Source of the DNA: Hetaerina americana
Taxonomy: Eukaryota > Arthropoda > Insecta > Odonata > Calopterygidae
Length of the DNA stretch: 64,000 nt
Direction: 5' to 3'
Assembly: GCA_022747635.1 (NCBI GenBank)
Contig: JAKTNV010000005.1
Location: 40,666,738 to 40,730,737, forward strand
The notes under the pieces were generated by a model. The model did not search any database. It saw only the letters and a list, made by a program, of their open reading frames with translations, and had not been told where the DNA came from. Within the stretch, counting starts at the first letter, position 1. Every line of letters begins with the position of its first letter. The position numbers and the translations under genes were made by a program. This document shows positions 43,901 through 54,059 of this stretch, piece by piece.

Positions 43901-46900
43901 ATATAGAAAATGAGTTTTGCTCCACAAACAGATAGCCAAAACCTGTAACAATTGCTTCAAATTCACATGATAATGACAAAAAAAACCAGCTACCAATCTA
44001 AAGGTTGGTTTGATAGTTGAGATAGAGATAAACTCATTCTAAGCCCTTGATAGAAATTAAAATTCACCCATTCAGGCAAGGGGCTCAATGAATTTTCCTG
44101 TGCTACCTGCAGTTTCCCAGGAAGATCTGGTTTTAAAACATTATTTATTTGGGTGAAGCTAGAGGTTTACAAAGGCAATGGGAGTTGAGCTGTATGGTCA
44201 ATAGTTAAGGTCTCCTTGCACTATGCTTCCACATCCCAGTGCCATTTTCTCCTTTCCCATCTCCATTTTCAAAATTATTTTGTGATGCCCATGTATTTCA
44301 CAGAGTCTTGTGGCTGGGCTGAATGAGAATATGGTAAATTTACCTTTTACTTGCTTTATGAAATATGTTTCCAATCCTTAGCTTGGATGAATGTTGTAAC
44401 CGTTCCTTTGAATTAAGAGCAGGGAAATTAGGTGGAATGATAGAATTAATGAGCAATTAGTCTTTTAAGAACACCTGGGAAAGTGTAGATTTGGGTGCAT
44501 TTTTGCAGAGGGGAAGAGTCGGAGTTCCATGTGGTTATTTACCTATAAGGGAATGCAGAGATCATCTGTTTGTACTTCAGAAAATACTTCATGAATACTT
44601 AGTAGTAGTAGTATTTAGTGGAGGCGACCGACAGCTGAGGTCATTTGCACCATTAGGGATGGACAGGAAAGTATGAACGGTGGAGAGAAACCCAGCATCG
44701 GCATTAGCCTACTCTTTATGAAAGGCACCAAGGGATCCGCAGCTTAACGTCCCATCCGACGGTCGATGCACTCACTCAAAGTGCCCTCCACAAACCACCT
44801 CAAGTAGGGATTGAGATACCACTGAAAAATATTCAACACTGCCGGGATTTGAACCTGCGCCCACTGGGTGGGAAGCCAGTACGATAGCCACCGCACCAAC
44901 TTGATCCCCTTTATGAATACCTGCTTATATATATGGGGAAATTGAAGTTGATTGTAACTTTACTGATTTGGAGGTTTTTGATATAGTAAATGGAGAGCAT
45001 ACAAGCTGTGGAAGAATATTATTAAATAGAATTATAATAACAATAGGACAAGTCTAAAACTAGTGGGACCTTGTGTGACTTGTCTTAAATAAGTCATGGC
45101 GTGAACCAAGGATATGTAATGTCACCATGGCTGTTCAATGTGTTATTGGATGCATATGTGGGAGATGAATGCATGGTCAAGCTAGGTGGAATGATTAAAG
45201 ATTTAAATGTATCCATTCTCCTAAAAATAATCTTCCAGCTAGTCCAGTGGAGTAAAGTAACAAAAAGTTAAACCAACCCAAAAGAACCTTAACAGTACTT
45301 TCAGTAACATTTTTACAGAGAGCTAATTCTTTAATAATTTATTTTTTATCTCATGAGGTCCTGGGTAATCATTATCAAGTTCTTCATTAGGTGCATTTCT
45401 GAACATTAAGGCAGGTTGCAATTAATGCTACCCTTTCTTTAGTGTTGATGGGTTTACATTCTCTGAACCAAACCAAGGCACATCTTTTATATTTCTATGA
45501 TAAAAACCTTAAGTCTGAATCCACCACATACAGAGAATTTCAGCTTTGGGCAAGGACATATTGACCAACATACATGGGTTGCAGGAAATTCAAATGCCCA
45601 CTTGTTGTTATGTAGAAATTAAAAGATGTGCTAGACCATCAGTTTCCAGACATGAACAGCGCTAATGCCTCTCAAACAGTTTGACTAATCTCATTTCATT
45701 TTCCATGAAACAGGATATGAATGGTTGGTTGTGACCTTATCAGCATCTGGATTAATTGGGATGTCCAGTGCTTTTCCAACCAACTACTTGTATTCAGCTG
45801 AGCTGTTTCCTACTGTGGTCAGAAATGCAGGTGTTGGAGCAGCATCCATGTGTGCCAGGATTGGCTCATTGATAGCACCTTTTATCACCACCTTGGTGAG
45901 TATTTTCCTAATCAAAGAATGTAAAAATATTCATACATACAAGTATAACCCTTAACAACGACAGCAGAAGGGTTACATTTGGTAAGAAGTGTTTTGTGAT
46001 ATGTGAGCCAAGTCATCTTAGATAAGCACTAAAGAAGGAGGACATTTATTAAGGAAGATTATAAAATTCATGTCATTAGGCCCATTTTAGACAGAATTAT
46101 TATGGCAGTATTATTATAATTATTTTGGATAAAATAGACATGGTATATGTAGAGAAAAATTATAAAAACAGTGCTGACTACAAAGAAAAGTGACTTTTAT
46201 TGTTACATGAGATGAAAATAATAGAATACTTAAGACATTATTGTAAGGTTAAGAAATGTTGACTCAGGAAAAAGATGATTAACATAAATTTATAAGCATT
46301 TGAGAAGATTGAAGGAAATAAATACGGAATGTTTATGAATATGTGTTGGATATGGCAGTGAAGAGGGGAAGTTGTTGGAGAAATTGGAACAAGACCAGCG
46401 GATGACTCCATTAAAAAGTTACTGTTGCGGCATCTCCCGCAGTTTCTTTGGAATTTGTCAAAGTATTAACACCATAAGTGTTTAAAGTTGGCTTTAACCT
46501 CGTGGACAGTGGCGCCTCGCGCACGACTACGAATGCCTGTGACATTGTATGTACGGTATTTCGTCACAACATCTAGTTCCTTTAAAAGCCCCTAAATTTT
46601 CAGAGTTTAAGAGGACGCCTCGGTAGCTTAAGTGGCTAAAGCACTCGACCGGATATTGAGGGATCTGGGTTCGAGTCCCAGTCAAGGCGGATGATTTTTA
46701 CACTCTGAAATTGTTGCATTGAAATGCACATTAGCGGATGACTCTGTTAAAAAGCTACTGTTGCGGCATCTCCCGCAGTTTCTTTGGAATCTATGCAAAG
46801 ATTTATAGATAACTTTGTTGACAGTCCAAACCTTGATATCAGCAGTGGGCATGGGGGCACTCTGCAGAGGGTGCTCCAAGTCAGTCCATGAAGTAATTGC

Positions 46901-47766
46901 CAGAAATAAAATTTGCAAAGTATATTTCAATGGAGGAATATAATGGAAAATATGCAAGCTAAGGGTTTACTGGTACACTAAATCATTTCATACGATACTT
47001 TTTCCTGTAGAGTAGTCTGGAGAGAACTTAAAAGTGGATGGTTAACATTTCAAGCTTAAAGTGACATGTGCATTTAGCGGGTGCAAATGTAAACCCATGG
47101 ATGAAATAAGTTTCACATGGGCATGATACTAAGGTGGTAGCCCATGGTATTGGAATTGAATAAAGAAAAACATTAATTTTCAGTGGCACTAAAATGTAGT
47201 TATTTGGACAAATGTTGAAATTAATATTTTATTAACTTGAGGAATCAAGATATACATATGCAGAATAGTTGAAAATTATCAGATATTAGGTAAATATATA
47301 ATTTACTCAAATATTCTTTTTCATAATACAGGACATTTTCAGCCCCGTAATTCCGCCCATTATTTTTGGAATATTTCCTTTATTGGCTGGCATATTAGGA
47401 CTGCTACTACCCGAGACGATTAATCAACATTTACCTGATACCATTCAAGAAGGAGAAGATTTTGGAAAAAAGTAAGGAAAAGTCTGTCAGCTAATGAAAT
47501 GTAGTGAAATATAAAAATATAATTAAAAACATTATACTGATTTATTGGAAGTGCTATTCATACCACAATACTTGACTAACTAAGCAGTGATTCAGTAACT
47601 AAATTATGATTAAAAAAACTAGAAGAATTTGGTTACTTACATACAGGTATAACTTGGATTAACACTTGAATTATGACTATAGAAATCAGCCTTCCATTAC
47701 CAATATATCTACCAATTTCTTTTCAGGCACAAGAATAAGGGTACAGGTGGACAAAATGAAGATTAA
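31664..47766 (+). CDS. SLC22-type organic cation/anion transporter, 11 exons identified
   Basis: Joining 31664-31944, 34618-34737, 35956-36059, 36240-36394, 38445-38613, 40014-40248, 41090-41267, 41774-41902, 45714-45895, 47332-47471 and 47727-47766 gives one open frame of about 577 residues with matching phases at every GT-AG junction. It is a 12-helix plasma-membrane transporter of the major facilitator superfamily. Visible: helix 1, a large extracellular loop with N-glycosylation sequons (NET, NTS, NST) and cysteines, SDKFGRK (residues 167-173, the MFS loop 2-3 motif), the sugar-transporter/SLC22 signature PESPRW (280-285), NYLYSAELFPTVVRN in helix 10-11, and LLPET after helix 12. Substrate cannot be told; insect relatives are annotated as organic cation transporter-like. 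The start codon is unresolved: either ATG split as A/TG before 31664, or an upstream exon. Introns contain mariner, LINE and SINE insertions, but no exon is broken. Confidence 0.9.
32342..33240 (-). mobile_element. Degraded mariner element
   Basis: The ends TACAAGATCTGTCCCAAAAG (32342) and, on the complement, TACAAATCGTGTTCCAAAAG (33240) are imperfect terminal inverted repeats. The minus strand encodes mariner transposase pieces: GVFEWHKL...GRESVEDAERSGCP, RLSVRMVSDDIG and MGMRKVFAKLVPQVL (32697-32966). The frame is broken by stops and deletions. The catalytic domain is largely missing, and the length is about 0.9 kb against about 1.3 kb for complete mariners. Inactive. Confidence 0.8.
32697..32966 (-). 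pseudogene. Mariner transposase N-terminal fragment
   Basis: 89 codons covering the paired helix-turn-helix DNA-binding region of a mariner transposase (RSGVFEWHKL, RLSVRMVSDDIGTPKNFVHQ, MRKVFAKLVPQVL). It ends at a stop where DEQK normally continues; the DEQKE segment follows in the same frame right after the stop. The catalytic acidic triad is not recovered. Confidence 0.78.
33479..33607 (-). mobile_element. SINE family B, copy 1 (minus), head to head with copy 2
   Basis: On the minus strand: AAGTACTCGGGTGGATATC, B-box-like GGGTTCAAATCC, then AATGATTTTTACCCTCCGAAATCG, matching the + strand copies at 33608 and 46608. Only the head and start of the body remain. Confidence 0.65.
33608..33765 (+). 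mobile_element. SINE family B, copy 2 (plus)
   Basis: GACGCCTCGATAG head, degraded A and B boxes (CCAGGTTTGAATACC), body ACACTCTGAAATTGTTGCATT and tail TTACTGTTGCGGCATCTCTG. The orientation is opposite to copy 1, sharing the GACGCCTC junction. Confidence 0.7.
34618..34737 (+). CDS. SLC22 exon: extracellular loop
   Basis: Exactly 40 codons, phase 0 to 0, acceptor TTTTAG and donor GTAAGT. LEKCNYYKTE... with NST sequon and CQRWTYDHSIFEETIISE, matching the loop segment before the conserved W(N/D)LVC of SLC22 proteins. Confidence 0.9.
35956..36059 (+). CDS. SLC22 exon: helix 2
   Basis: Acceptor CAAAG, donor GTAAGT at 36060; phase 0 in, phase 2 out. WNLVCHHSQSANIAQTSFML then GILLGNFVFGMMSDK, the helix 2 region leading to the MFS signature. 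Confidence 0.9.
36240..36394 (+). CDS. SLC22 exon: helices 3 and 4
   Basis: Acceptor TTCTAG, donor GTAAGA at 36395. It begins by completing Lys of SDK, then FGRKNPLMAAIVLQTVTG (helix 3) and FLFLRFLLAFATGGTMMTS (helix 4). Confidence 0.9.
36700..37620 (-). mobile_element. Degraded non-LTR LINE C-terminal fragment (second family)
   Basis: The minus-strand translation FFGLHINQHLNWDKHI, VCKKINHF and MFYYGLFYSVISHGIVI resembles the region after the reverse transcriptase core in jockey/CR1-type LINEs. Further downstream on the same strand, FYNLRNHLKNETRISQFKKS resembles the C-terminal end. Different from the RTE-like family of this window. Broken frames. Confidence 0.65.
38445..38613 (+). CDS. SLC22 exon: helices 5 and 6
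   Basis: Acceptor TTATAG, donor GTGAGT at 38614; phase 1 in, phase 2 out. MEVVGGWWRTAAPILYHLPF (helix 5 region) and WRDFQLAISLPSILLLSYW (helix 6). Confidence 0.9.
38985..39390 (+). repeat. Unclassified dispersed repeat D, copy 1
   Basis: About 400 bases similar, end to end, to 49636-50012: TCTGGATT..., AGCCCAGAGCC, CCCTGGCGATATG (CCCTGGCAATATG), TTCCTTGTATACCTA, GAGATTAACTT, CCCAATATTCCC and a shared end AAGGAAATATTATTT...TAGTCAGTCT. No coding or tRNA-like part is evident. Confidence 0.78.
40014..40248 (+). CDS. SLC22 exon: PESPRW signature and long cytoplasmic loop
   Basis: Acceptor TTTTTAG, donor GTAGGA at 40249; phase 2 in, phase 0 out. LIPESPRWLLAMGRHKEANK is the family signature after helix 6, followed by a hydrophilic loop (EGKYRKREVNESVHIEKGE). 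Confidence 0.92.
40962..41021. mobile_element. 60-bp mariner-type MITE
   Basis: TACAAGGTTTGTCC (40962) and GGACGGACCTTGTA (41008-41021) are inverted repeats with TA at each outer edge. The inner GGAAAAAATAAGCCATACT matches GGAAAAAATAAGTCATACT at the end of the mariner remnant (33201-33219), so it is a deletion derivative of that type. Confidence 0.75.
41090..41267 (+). CDS. SLC22 exon: helix 7
   Basis: Acceptor GAACAG, donor GTAAGA at 41268; phase 0 in, phase 1 out. NVLDLFKTPNLRRKTLVVMY and SWLVCGLGFFGIAQYMG, the SLC22 segment entering helix 7. Confidence 0.92.
41774..41902 (+). CDS. SLC22 exon: helices 8 and 9
   Basis: Acceptor TCAAG, donor GTAAGG at 41903; phase 1 in and out. AIQIPGTVGCMYAMFHLGRR (the R-R after helix 8 is typical) and SSQLLAGISCLLITIVPK. 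Confidence 0.9.
43000..43850 (+). mobile_element. Degraded LINE fragments in SLC22 intron
   Basis: Broken-frame translation shows RESLRKTGVRKDKLVRNV, NGLMKAIFRISVWEEIEEE and IILDVKNINM, resembling the C-terminal end of RTE-type ORFs (about 43300-43520). A NKSPGI-like segment follows at about 43755. Old and incomplete. Confidence 0.5.
44601..44910 (-). mobile_element. tRNA-derived SINE family A, copy 2
   Basis: On the minus strand: TTGGTGCGGTGGCTATCG (A-box-like), then GTGGGCGCAGGTTCAAATCC (B-box-like), then a ~200-base body ending in CTACTACTACTA. Flanks TTCATGAATACTT (44588-44600) and TTATGAATACCT (44911-44922) are an imperfect target duplication. Confidence 0.82.
44930..45260 (+). mobile_element. 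Degraded reverse transcriptase fragment of another LINE
   Basis: The translation GYVMSPWLFNVLLDA with upstream FTDLEVFDIVNGE matches reverse transcriptase motifs B and A of an RTE/CR1-like LINE (consensus-type GxVMSPWLFN), distinct from the GCPLSPLLFN type of the main family. Stops are frequent. Confidence 0.6.
45714..45895 (+). CDS. SLC22 exon: helices 10 and 11
   Basis: Acceptor AAACAG, donor GTGAGT at 45896; phase 1 in, phase 0 out. WLVVTLSASGLIGMSSAF, NYLYSAELFPTVVRNAGVG and MCARIGSLIAPFITTL: the most conserved SLC22 segment in the gene. Confidence 0.94.
46396..46797 (+). mobile_element. SINE family B, tail plus complete copy (copy 3)
   Basis: A complete unit at 46608-46797: GACGCCTCGGTAGC, A-box-like TGGCTAAAGCACTCGA, B-box GGGTTCGAGTCCC, body ACACTCTGAAATTG, tail GCGGATGACTC...GTTGCGGCATCTCCCGCAG. 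An extra tail copy with the same GCGGATGACTCC...CCCGCAGTTTCTTTGG precedes it at 46396-46453, with ~150 bases between. This looks like a dimer or adjacent insertion. Confidence 0.8.
47332..47471 (+). CDS. SLC22 exon: helix 12 and start of C-terminus
   Basis: Acceptor ATACAG, donor GTAAGG at 47472; phase 0 in, phase 2 out. PPIIFGIFPLLAGILGLLLP then ETINQHLPDTIQEGEDFGK; LPET...LPDTI is the usual SLC22 end. Confidence 0.92.
47727..47766 (+). CDS. SLC22 last exon
   Basis: Acceptor TTTTCAG ending at 47726. It completes Lys and adds HKNKGTGGQNED before TAA at 47764-47766. Short and hydrophilic; the phase and strong acceptor support it. Confidence 0.82.
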
Positions 47767-47967
47767 AATCTCCAACCTTATACATCTTCTCATGGAAGAT
47801 TTCAATGAGAAAATATTTCAAGTAAAATGACATACTGTAATGATTGACTGTTACCTAAAAAAATTTACCTTGAAAAGTACAGATTTTTATTCACAAGTAA
47901 ATCCATTGTTATCATTATTTATTCATAGTATTAAAAATCCTTTTTTTAACTTATTTGCAGGATATTT

Positions 47968-47973
47968 AATAAA
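47968..47973 (+). promoter_or_regulatory. Poly(A) signal for the SLC22 gene
   Basis: AATAAA about 200 bases after the stop codon; the nearest clear signal in the 3' flank. Confidence 0.5.
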
Positions 47974-48299
47974 AAATGATGTACCAAAATTTAGTGCTAA
48001 TAGTTGAATGAACACAGGGGTATGTGAATAACATCTCATTTCGAAAATAATATTAAATGATTTGTTTCAGTCATTCACCTCTTTCTAAGCTTCTCCTGGT
48101 CACACTGAAGTTACTCAAATAATCACACTGTATTTCAAGATATTCTCCTAGTACTCACAATATTATTTTATAATAAGCAGTAGTCTGATTGGTTACGGTA
48201 GGTTTTTGATGGACACTGGGACAATGTACTCTGGTACTATAAACACTAACTAGCATGATTAAAAATATCCATAGACTCAACACTACATTTTACGATTAC

Positions 48300-49075
48300 A
48301 TTTTTTTAGCTCTGTATACTTTCTATCTCCCTTAATTTCATCCAAAATAACTTTCTGGGCATTCTGTCCTTGGTTACCTCTTCATCATCCCATTGACTCT
48401 CTGTATTTCCTGAATTAACTTGTCCTTCCTTTTTCAAAGCTCTCCTAATGGCCATCTCTCTTCCCTTATCATACTTAGAACTTCATCATGAAGCATAGCA
48501 TATAACTTTGTTTTTGTTTTGTTTTTTTCCATTGTTTTTTTCCATTCCATCCCATTTTATTTTTCCATTCTTCTCCAGAACCACATCTGGAAAGTCTTCA
48601 ATCCATGCTTACCCTCTTGCCTCAAGACCAAAGTTTCTGAGTCATACAAAACGTTGCTTCACAATTAAGTTTACGTTATTATTTCTTTATATCATTACTT
48701 CAAGTGCCTGGCATCAACTCCTACAACATTATCGAATGCAATTCTTCTTTTAATGTCCCCACTACTCTGCCAACCCTCATCAATAACACTTCTCATCTAT
48801 GTGAACTGTTTTACTTGTTTTAATTTATGCCCTCAAATTTAATGTTAATCTTAGCCTTCATATATTTAATGAATTTCTTTGGCTTCATTTTCTTAAAATT
48901 AATTCTCATCTCATATGTATCACAGTGCTTCTGATATACACTCAGTAATGACCTTTTGACTGACTGGTAAACTAATACCTGATAACCTGCAGATCTGATT
49001 TAGAAAGTTTTCCACTTACTTTCACCCCAACACTTTCCTTGCTTACTATTTCTCTCAAAGAAAAAACAATTAATA
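48300..49075 (-). mobile_element. Old RTE-like LINE 3' part, minus strand
   Basis: Complement of the intact LINE from the FADDQ region (near 48960) to the C-terminal end (near 48350). Order and spacing of matching blocks are kept, e.g. CCATTCTTCTCCAGAACCACAT opposite the VWRRMEKV segment. No frame survives. Confidence 0.68.
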
Positions 49076-49635
49076 TTTACAGTTCAACAGTTAGGTTTTA
49101 TGCTGAGCCTTTAATTATTCTATTTCTAAATTCCTATAACTAAATATTATACCTAATTTACAATAAATAACTGAAAATAAAATATACATTTTTGGTTTTA
49201 AAATGAAGAAAAATAGTAATTAAAGGATGAGCATATAAAATTACAGCCAAGTTGCAGGAGTTGGTTATTATTTTTAGGTAATTTTATGGTTAAGGAAGTC
49301 CTTCCAAAATTAAAATCCACATTTGGACAATATCATAAGTCCTTTTTAACCAGAAAATATTTAGTTTATGAGAATAAAAATTACAAAAAGTGAACAGCAT
49401 AAACAAAAATACAGCTATCATCCATTGTTTTGTGTTTTGCACAGCACTATAGGTTATGTATTAAACACCTGATCTAAAAAGTCTACTCCTTCTTCAGCAA
49501 ATTAAATAAAATAATATTAGGTTTCCCTTAATTTTCATATTCATAGTATAAAGAAACCATGCACAAATAGCATACTAGTGTGACCTATCACCATTACTGA
49601 AATTCTGCAAATTAGAGGGAAAAACCTGATTGGAC
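49076..49635. other. Intergenic, nothing recognised
   Basis: AT-rich sequence without supported exon, repeat or RNA gene. Confidence 0.35.
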
Positions 49636-50012
49636 AAGATCAGATTGGTCTGGATTACTTTCTTTGCAAGCCTATTTGGTAAGTGGTTAAAGTAGCCCAG
49701 AGCCAGTCCCTGGCAAGGTAAAAACTTCCCTGTAAACCACTTTGTGGTAACCAGAGTGATTATGTGAATTGCAAGTTCCCAAACATGGTCCCTGGCAATA
49801 TGATTTATTTCCTTGTATACCTATTTCTGAAATACCCCCATGTAAACGTCAATGTCTTAATAATAGAATGTGTCTCTGATCACCGGCGAGAGATTAACTT
49901 TCCCCATAATTCACCACATCAATCTCAATATTCCCCTCCTTTGTTGCATTTAGTGGTGTAAAAAACTCTTCACGGCTTAAGGAAATATTATTTTATGTAG
50001 TCAGTCTAAAAA
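49636..50012 (+). repeat. Unclassified dispersed repeat D, copy 2
   Basis: Second copy of the repeat at 38985-39390, same orientation, with substitutions and small indels throughout. A frame at 49764-49961 lies inside it and is not a gene. Confidence 0.78.
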
Positions 50013-51580
50013 GAGGCAGTTATAGCTCAATTTATCCTTTCCTTTAATTGCGCTAAATATTGTCAGTCGAAGGCTGTGACAATAAACATTTCAAAGGAAA
50101 CAATATTCCAGGAAAAGAAAAAGAAATAAACGATGGAAAATGAAGTTTATACTCCAATTAATACTAGCTATTAGTATCAGTCACTGAGGCTAATATGTAT
50201 CTATACTTATTGATGCCAGTTATTGGTATCATTGCTATTTTATTACCGATTTTTAAGAATGCATGACTAAATTTATTAAAATTAGATTTGATTTTTAAAG
50301 TAGTTTTCCCTTAACAACAAATACGTTTTGAAGTTAATCTTATGGGGTATATGTAACTGTTACAGTGTTCAAATTGTTAAGGCAGGCATTAAGTAATGTT
50401 AGTCGAGTGAGCTTATTCCATAAATGATATTAATTTAAATTCATTATAAGAATTTCCAGATCACTAGAACACAAGAGGAACTATATACTTAGGTAAAATG
50501 TATAGCTAATATACCTTCAACTCGCATAATAACAGACGTATCAAGGCATAGCTTTTTATGGTCTTTTAGAACTATGGAACTAGGATATTGTATCACCACT
50601 TTCCATTTCATACCTACCTATAATAAGAATTTTATTCCGGAGTACCAGTTCGTCCATCGTCAACTGGAAATTTTGGGAATCAAGCCAATGAGATATCATT
50701 TATAACTGCATCAGTCTCGGCAGACATTCGTATTCTTCTCATTTTCAACACTAATAACAACTTCCCATGATCCTTTATATCGTAACTAAAATTTCTGAAG
50801 GCTCCGAGACGTTACTTCAGTGAACGTATTTTCGAGGGGACAACTTTTCTTCCTTCCCTCTCTAACTGCTGTTAACAATTTGCCTGAGTTCAAAATTGGC
50901 GGTGCGTAAGGAAAGAAAAACCACCGATGCATAAGAAAATGCTACTGGAAACAGAAGAACACAGTGCCATTGGCCGCAATGAATGTATTTTGATAATAAA
51001 CAAACCAAAATTATCTGGAAAAACATTTATAGACTTGAACTACATTTCCTTGCTTTACATTAATAGTAAATGTTGATTACAGCCACTTAGCCTTAATTAA
51101 AAGAATTTACGTCTACGTCGCTTCCATTGTTCATTCTTAAGTAACGTTCAATTGTCATTCCCATAAACCCTTCACATTCAAATTCTAATATGAAGGTAAC
51201 GCATTTTAACGTCGAATTGATTAGAGTGCTTTGGTTCGTTTTGAAAGTTCTAAAACTGTGGGTTTTGATAGAAAAATATGCAGGAAAGAAGATTACAATC
51301 AGTGATCGATCAAGAGAAAGTGTGAGGACAGCAGATTCATTGAGGCCTTCGGAGTTTTCGTAAAAAATTTAGGACCGCAGTACTTGGCGATTATAAATCC
51401 TTGACTACTAATTTGGGCCTTGGTATTTTCACGGGTCACTGTAAAACTTGTCTGCCAACCTTGGGTTCACATTACCCGAAAATTCATGTTTAACTTCATA
51501 TTAGCGAAGGAAGAACAGAGGAATAATATAGATCAATGTTAAAGCCGACTTCAGAAGAGATAATTCCGGGTCCATCGTGG
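50013..51580. other. Intergenic, nothing firmly recognised
   Basis: AT-rich. Near 51540-51592 a segment ending ATATCAAG/GTAAGT looks like an exon end with donor, but no open frame or partner exon supports it. Confidence 0.35.
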
Positions 51581-51599
51581 ATATCAAGGTAAGTGAAAT

Positions 51600-52225
51600 C
51601 TCAGCCGTTTAGTTTTCCCATCACTGTATCTAATTTTTTCTGAGTTATGTAAATGCGTGAATAGTGGCATTAGGTTATAAGACTGCTCTACATGAACGGA
51701 GTCGATCAAATGTGAGCTCAGCCTCAGGTGAGAAACTCCCAAAAGTGTTTGGCATTTTTTAAGCGAACGCCTTGACGTGATGGAAGCGTCGAGGAAACCG
51801 GAAGCTGGATCACCACGACCATTGGTGTTAAGAATTCCGTGAATGACCCCGTGTTCATAACTAGTTTTTGTGATGTGCCTAATTCTTTGGAGGTCGTGGT
51901 AGGACTGTTCAATCGATATTGGCGCTAACCCATTCAGATTTGTGTTTATTGAAATCATGCGTAGTGAACAGTAATACTGGTGGCGTTCAGTTGATTTTAT
52001 CGATATTAAATGAGCGATTTGTCCCAGTATTAAGCCCGATGGCGTGTGAAATTCGTACATCAGGATAGGGGAGCCAAATCGTTTCCCGGTGCCGTTTCCC
52101 AGGAAGATCAGGTAACCTAAAAATCGCACAGCTTGGATGGAGCTCACCGGAGGGCCCGGGAATCGAACCCGGCCCCTTCGATCAGTAGAACAACGCTCTA
52201 CCCCTGGACTACCTCTAGCTATGAT
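51600..52225 (-). mobile_element. tRNA-derived SINE C or composite repeat
   Basis: On the minus strand a tRNA-like head (complement of 52151-52222) has GGGGTAGAGCG and a perfect T-arm-like CCGGGTTCGATTCCCGG. It is followed by a body containing CACACGCCATCGGGCTTAAT, which is shared with 20791-20985. The 5' and 3' acceptor strands pair poorly, so it is not a working tRNA gene. The 187-codon open frame here has no protein motif. The 3' limit is uncertain. Confidence 0.6.
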
Positions 52226-52639
52226 AGTCTACGCTAGTCTGCCTCTAGTTGTATGCTGGTATACTATTTCCCTAAGGTCTGTCATCCCTGTTTTAGGAGT
52301 TTCCATGCAACTATAAAATTGATATTTAGCACGTAATTAAATATCAATTTCTCTTCAGCGAAAGTCTCGGGAAAATAGCAAATTTTGATACTGTTTACAA
52401 ATATGGGTTGCCTTTAACCCTGATCGGCCAAATATTTTGTTCTACAACTACAAAATCGAACTCGTTGCAGAGGTTTCTTTTTTAAGACGAACTTCGGCTC
52501 AAGAAAGGGATTCGAGGTTTCACTATTTGAAAACGAAAAGTTTGTTGATGGTTTAGTATGTATAGGGGATTTTAATTCCCAGCTGTCTGCCTGCAAGAAC
52601 TGCTTGAGGAATATCTAGCTGAGCGAAAATGAGCTGACA

Positions 52640-53250
52640 CGAACATGCTACGGGGAATATGTGGGCAAGCTAATAAAAAAATAGGATTTATTAGAAGAGT
52701 ACTGGGTAAATGTGATAAAAAGGTCAAAAAGAATAGCTATCTGTCGCTGGTGAGGCCTCATTTAGAATATGCTGCAAGGATATGGGACCCTCACGAAGTT
52801 GGATTGATTGCCGAATTGGATCGCTTGCAGCGCACAGGAAATAGATTTTTAAAACGTTGTTATGATTCATACATGTAAACTTAGAAGCGTATCCAAAATA
52901 TTAGATCAGCTAGGCTGGGAATCACTCACGGAGCGAAGGTTAAATTACCGATTGAAGCTCTTGCATGAATTGGAAGGTCTCTAGCAGTGATATTGAAAAT
53001 ATATTATTACCCCCATCGTACAACGGTAGGAGAGTTCATGCCAATAACATTAGAGATATTAAGTGTAGAACAGATAGATGTAAGATTTCATTTTTTTCAC
53101 GAACAAGATGGGATTAGAATAACATTGTCCGACCGCGGTAGGGTCATATTCGAGTCGAAATTAGTCTGGTGTTAGACTCACCCCCTCCTACACACTGGCT
53201 TGCAGGGTAGTGAAATGAAAATTTTAAAAATAAATAAAATAATTGAGTTG
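52640..53250 (+). mobile_element. CR1/jockey-like LINE 3' fragment
   Basis: The translation GQANKKIGFIRRVLGKCDKK, YLSLVRPHLEYAARIWDPH and, after a frameshift near 52860, LGWESLTERRLNYRLKLLHE is the classic C-terminal end of such LINEs. A short 3' untranslated part follows, ending AAATAAATAAAATAA near 53230. 5'-truncated. Confidence 0.82.
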
Positions 53251-53758
53251 AACAGTTAATGTATCGTATATTCCTTTTGCTGCACTTCCCGAAGAGTTTT
53301 ATGTCTGAGGATTGTCAATGAGGTATTTTCACATTTGTGGAAGCCTTGGTTTTAATTTATCGGCAATGAACTTAAGCAAGCACTTTTAATAAAATGACTT
53401 TCCGATTAATCAGATATCTGATTCCTGTACCTATTAGGAATAATAATAAAACCATTCAGTAGGTTTTTTATTGCCTGTCACTCATTATTTACGTAGACAG
53501 CTTCAGGTTTTGCGGTTAGGCGGTGGTAGCCGACTTTCTCACTGTGCCAATTGGCGATAAAAACTGGTTGGTCACCGATGCCGACAATAGAGTTGGTTTT
53601 TTGAGAGGTATTACATGATTGATGATAGTACGTACACCACAAGTTCTCAAGAAAATAATGCTGACGTCTTACCTTTCAACAGAAGGATATCATTAAATTA
53701 GTAAAGGCACGGTAAAAGATCCATTCACTTTCTTAAAAATTTTATTTTATTTTTTAAA

Positions 53759-54053
53759 AGGTTATTTGCACCATTAGGGTAATTCGGGTGGGGTAGGGTT
53801 TCCGGAAAATGATATGAAGGTGGAGAGAAACCCAGCGTTGGCATTGGCCTGCTCTTGACAATAGGCGCCAAGGGATCTAGAATTAAACGTCACAACCGCC
53901 GGACGATGTACCCCAATTGAAGTGCTCTCCATCTAGTACTCCTATGATAGGTAAAATAAGTATCTCCTGAAATAGGTATCGGGAAACCACTGAAAAATCC
54001 GGCCACCGCCAATGTTCGAGCCTTTGCGTAGGGAAGCCACCTCACCATCCCGA
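53759..54053 (-). mobile_element. tRNA-derived SINE family A, copy 3 (degraded)
   Basis: Shares GGTGGAGAGAAACCCAGCG, GGCGCCAAGGGATC and ACCACTGAAAAAT with the other family A copies, on the minus strand. The tRNA-like head (near 53990-54050) has lost B-box bases. The CTA-rich end is missing. Confidence 0.75.
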
Positions 54054-54059
54054 TTGTTT

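Noticed and set aside
46608..46690. Possible tRNA gene
   Set aside because: It has good A- and B-box-like sequences but poor acceptor and anticodon stems, and it is part of a dispersed SINE unit.
51584..52147. 187-codon antisense open frame
   Set aside because: It overlaps the SINE C body, shares only the repeat block with 20.8 kb, and has no protein motif.
52151..52222. Possible tRNA gene on the minus strand
   Set aside because: The T-arm is perfect, but the 5' strand of the acceptor stem pairs with only about four of seven bases and the anticodon arm is irregular. The sequence continues into a repeat body, so it is a SINE head.
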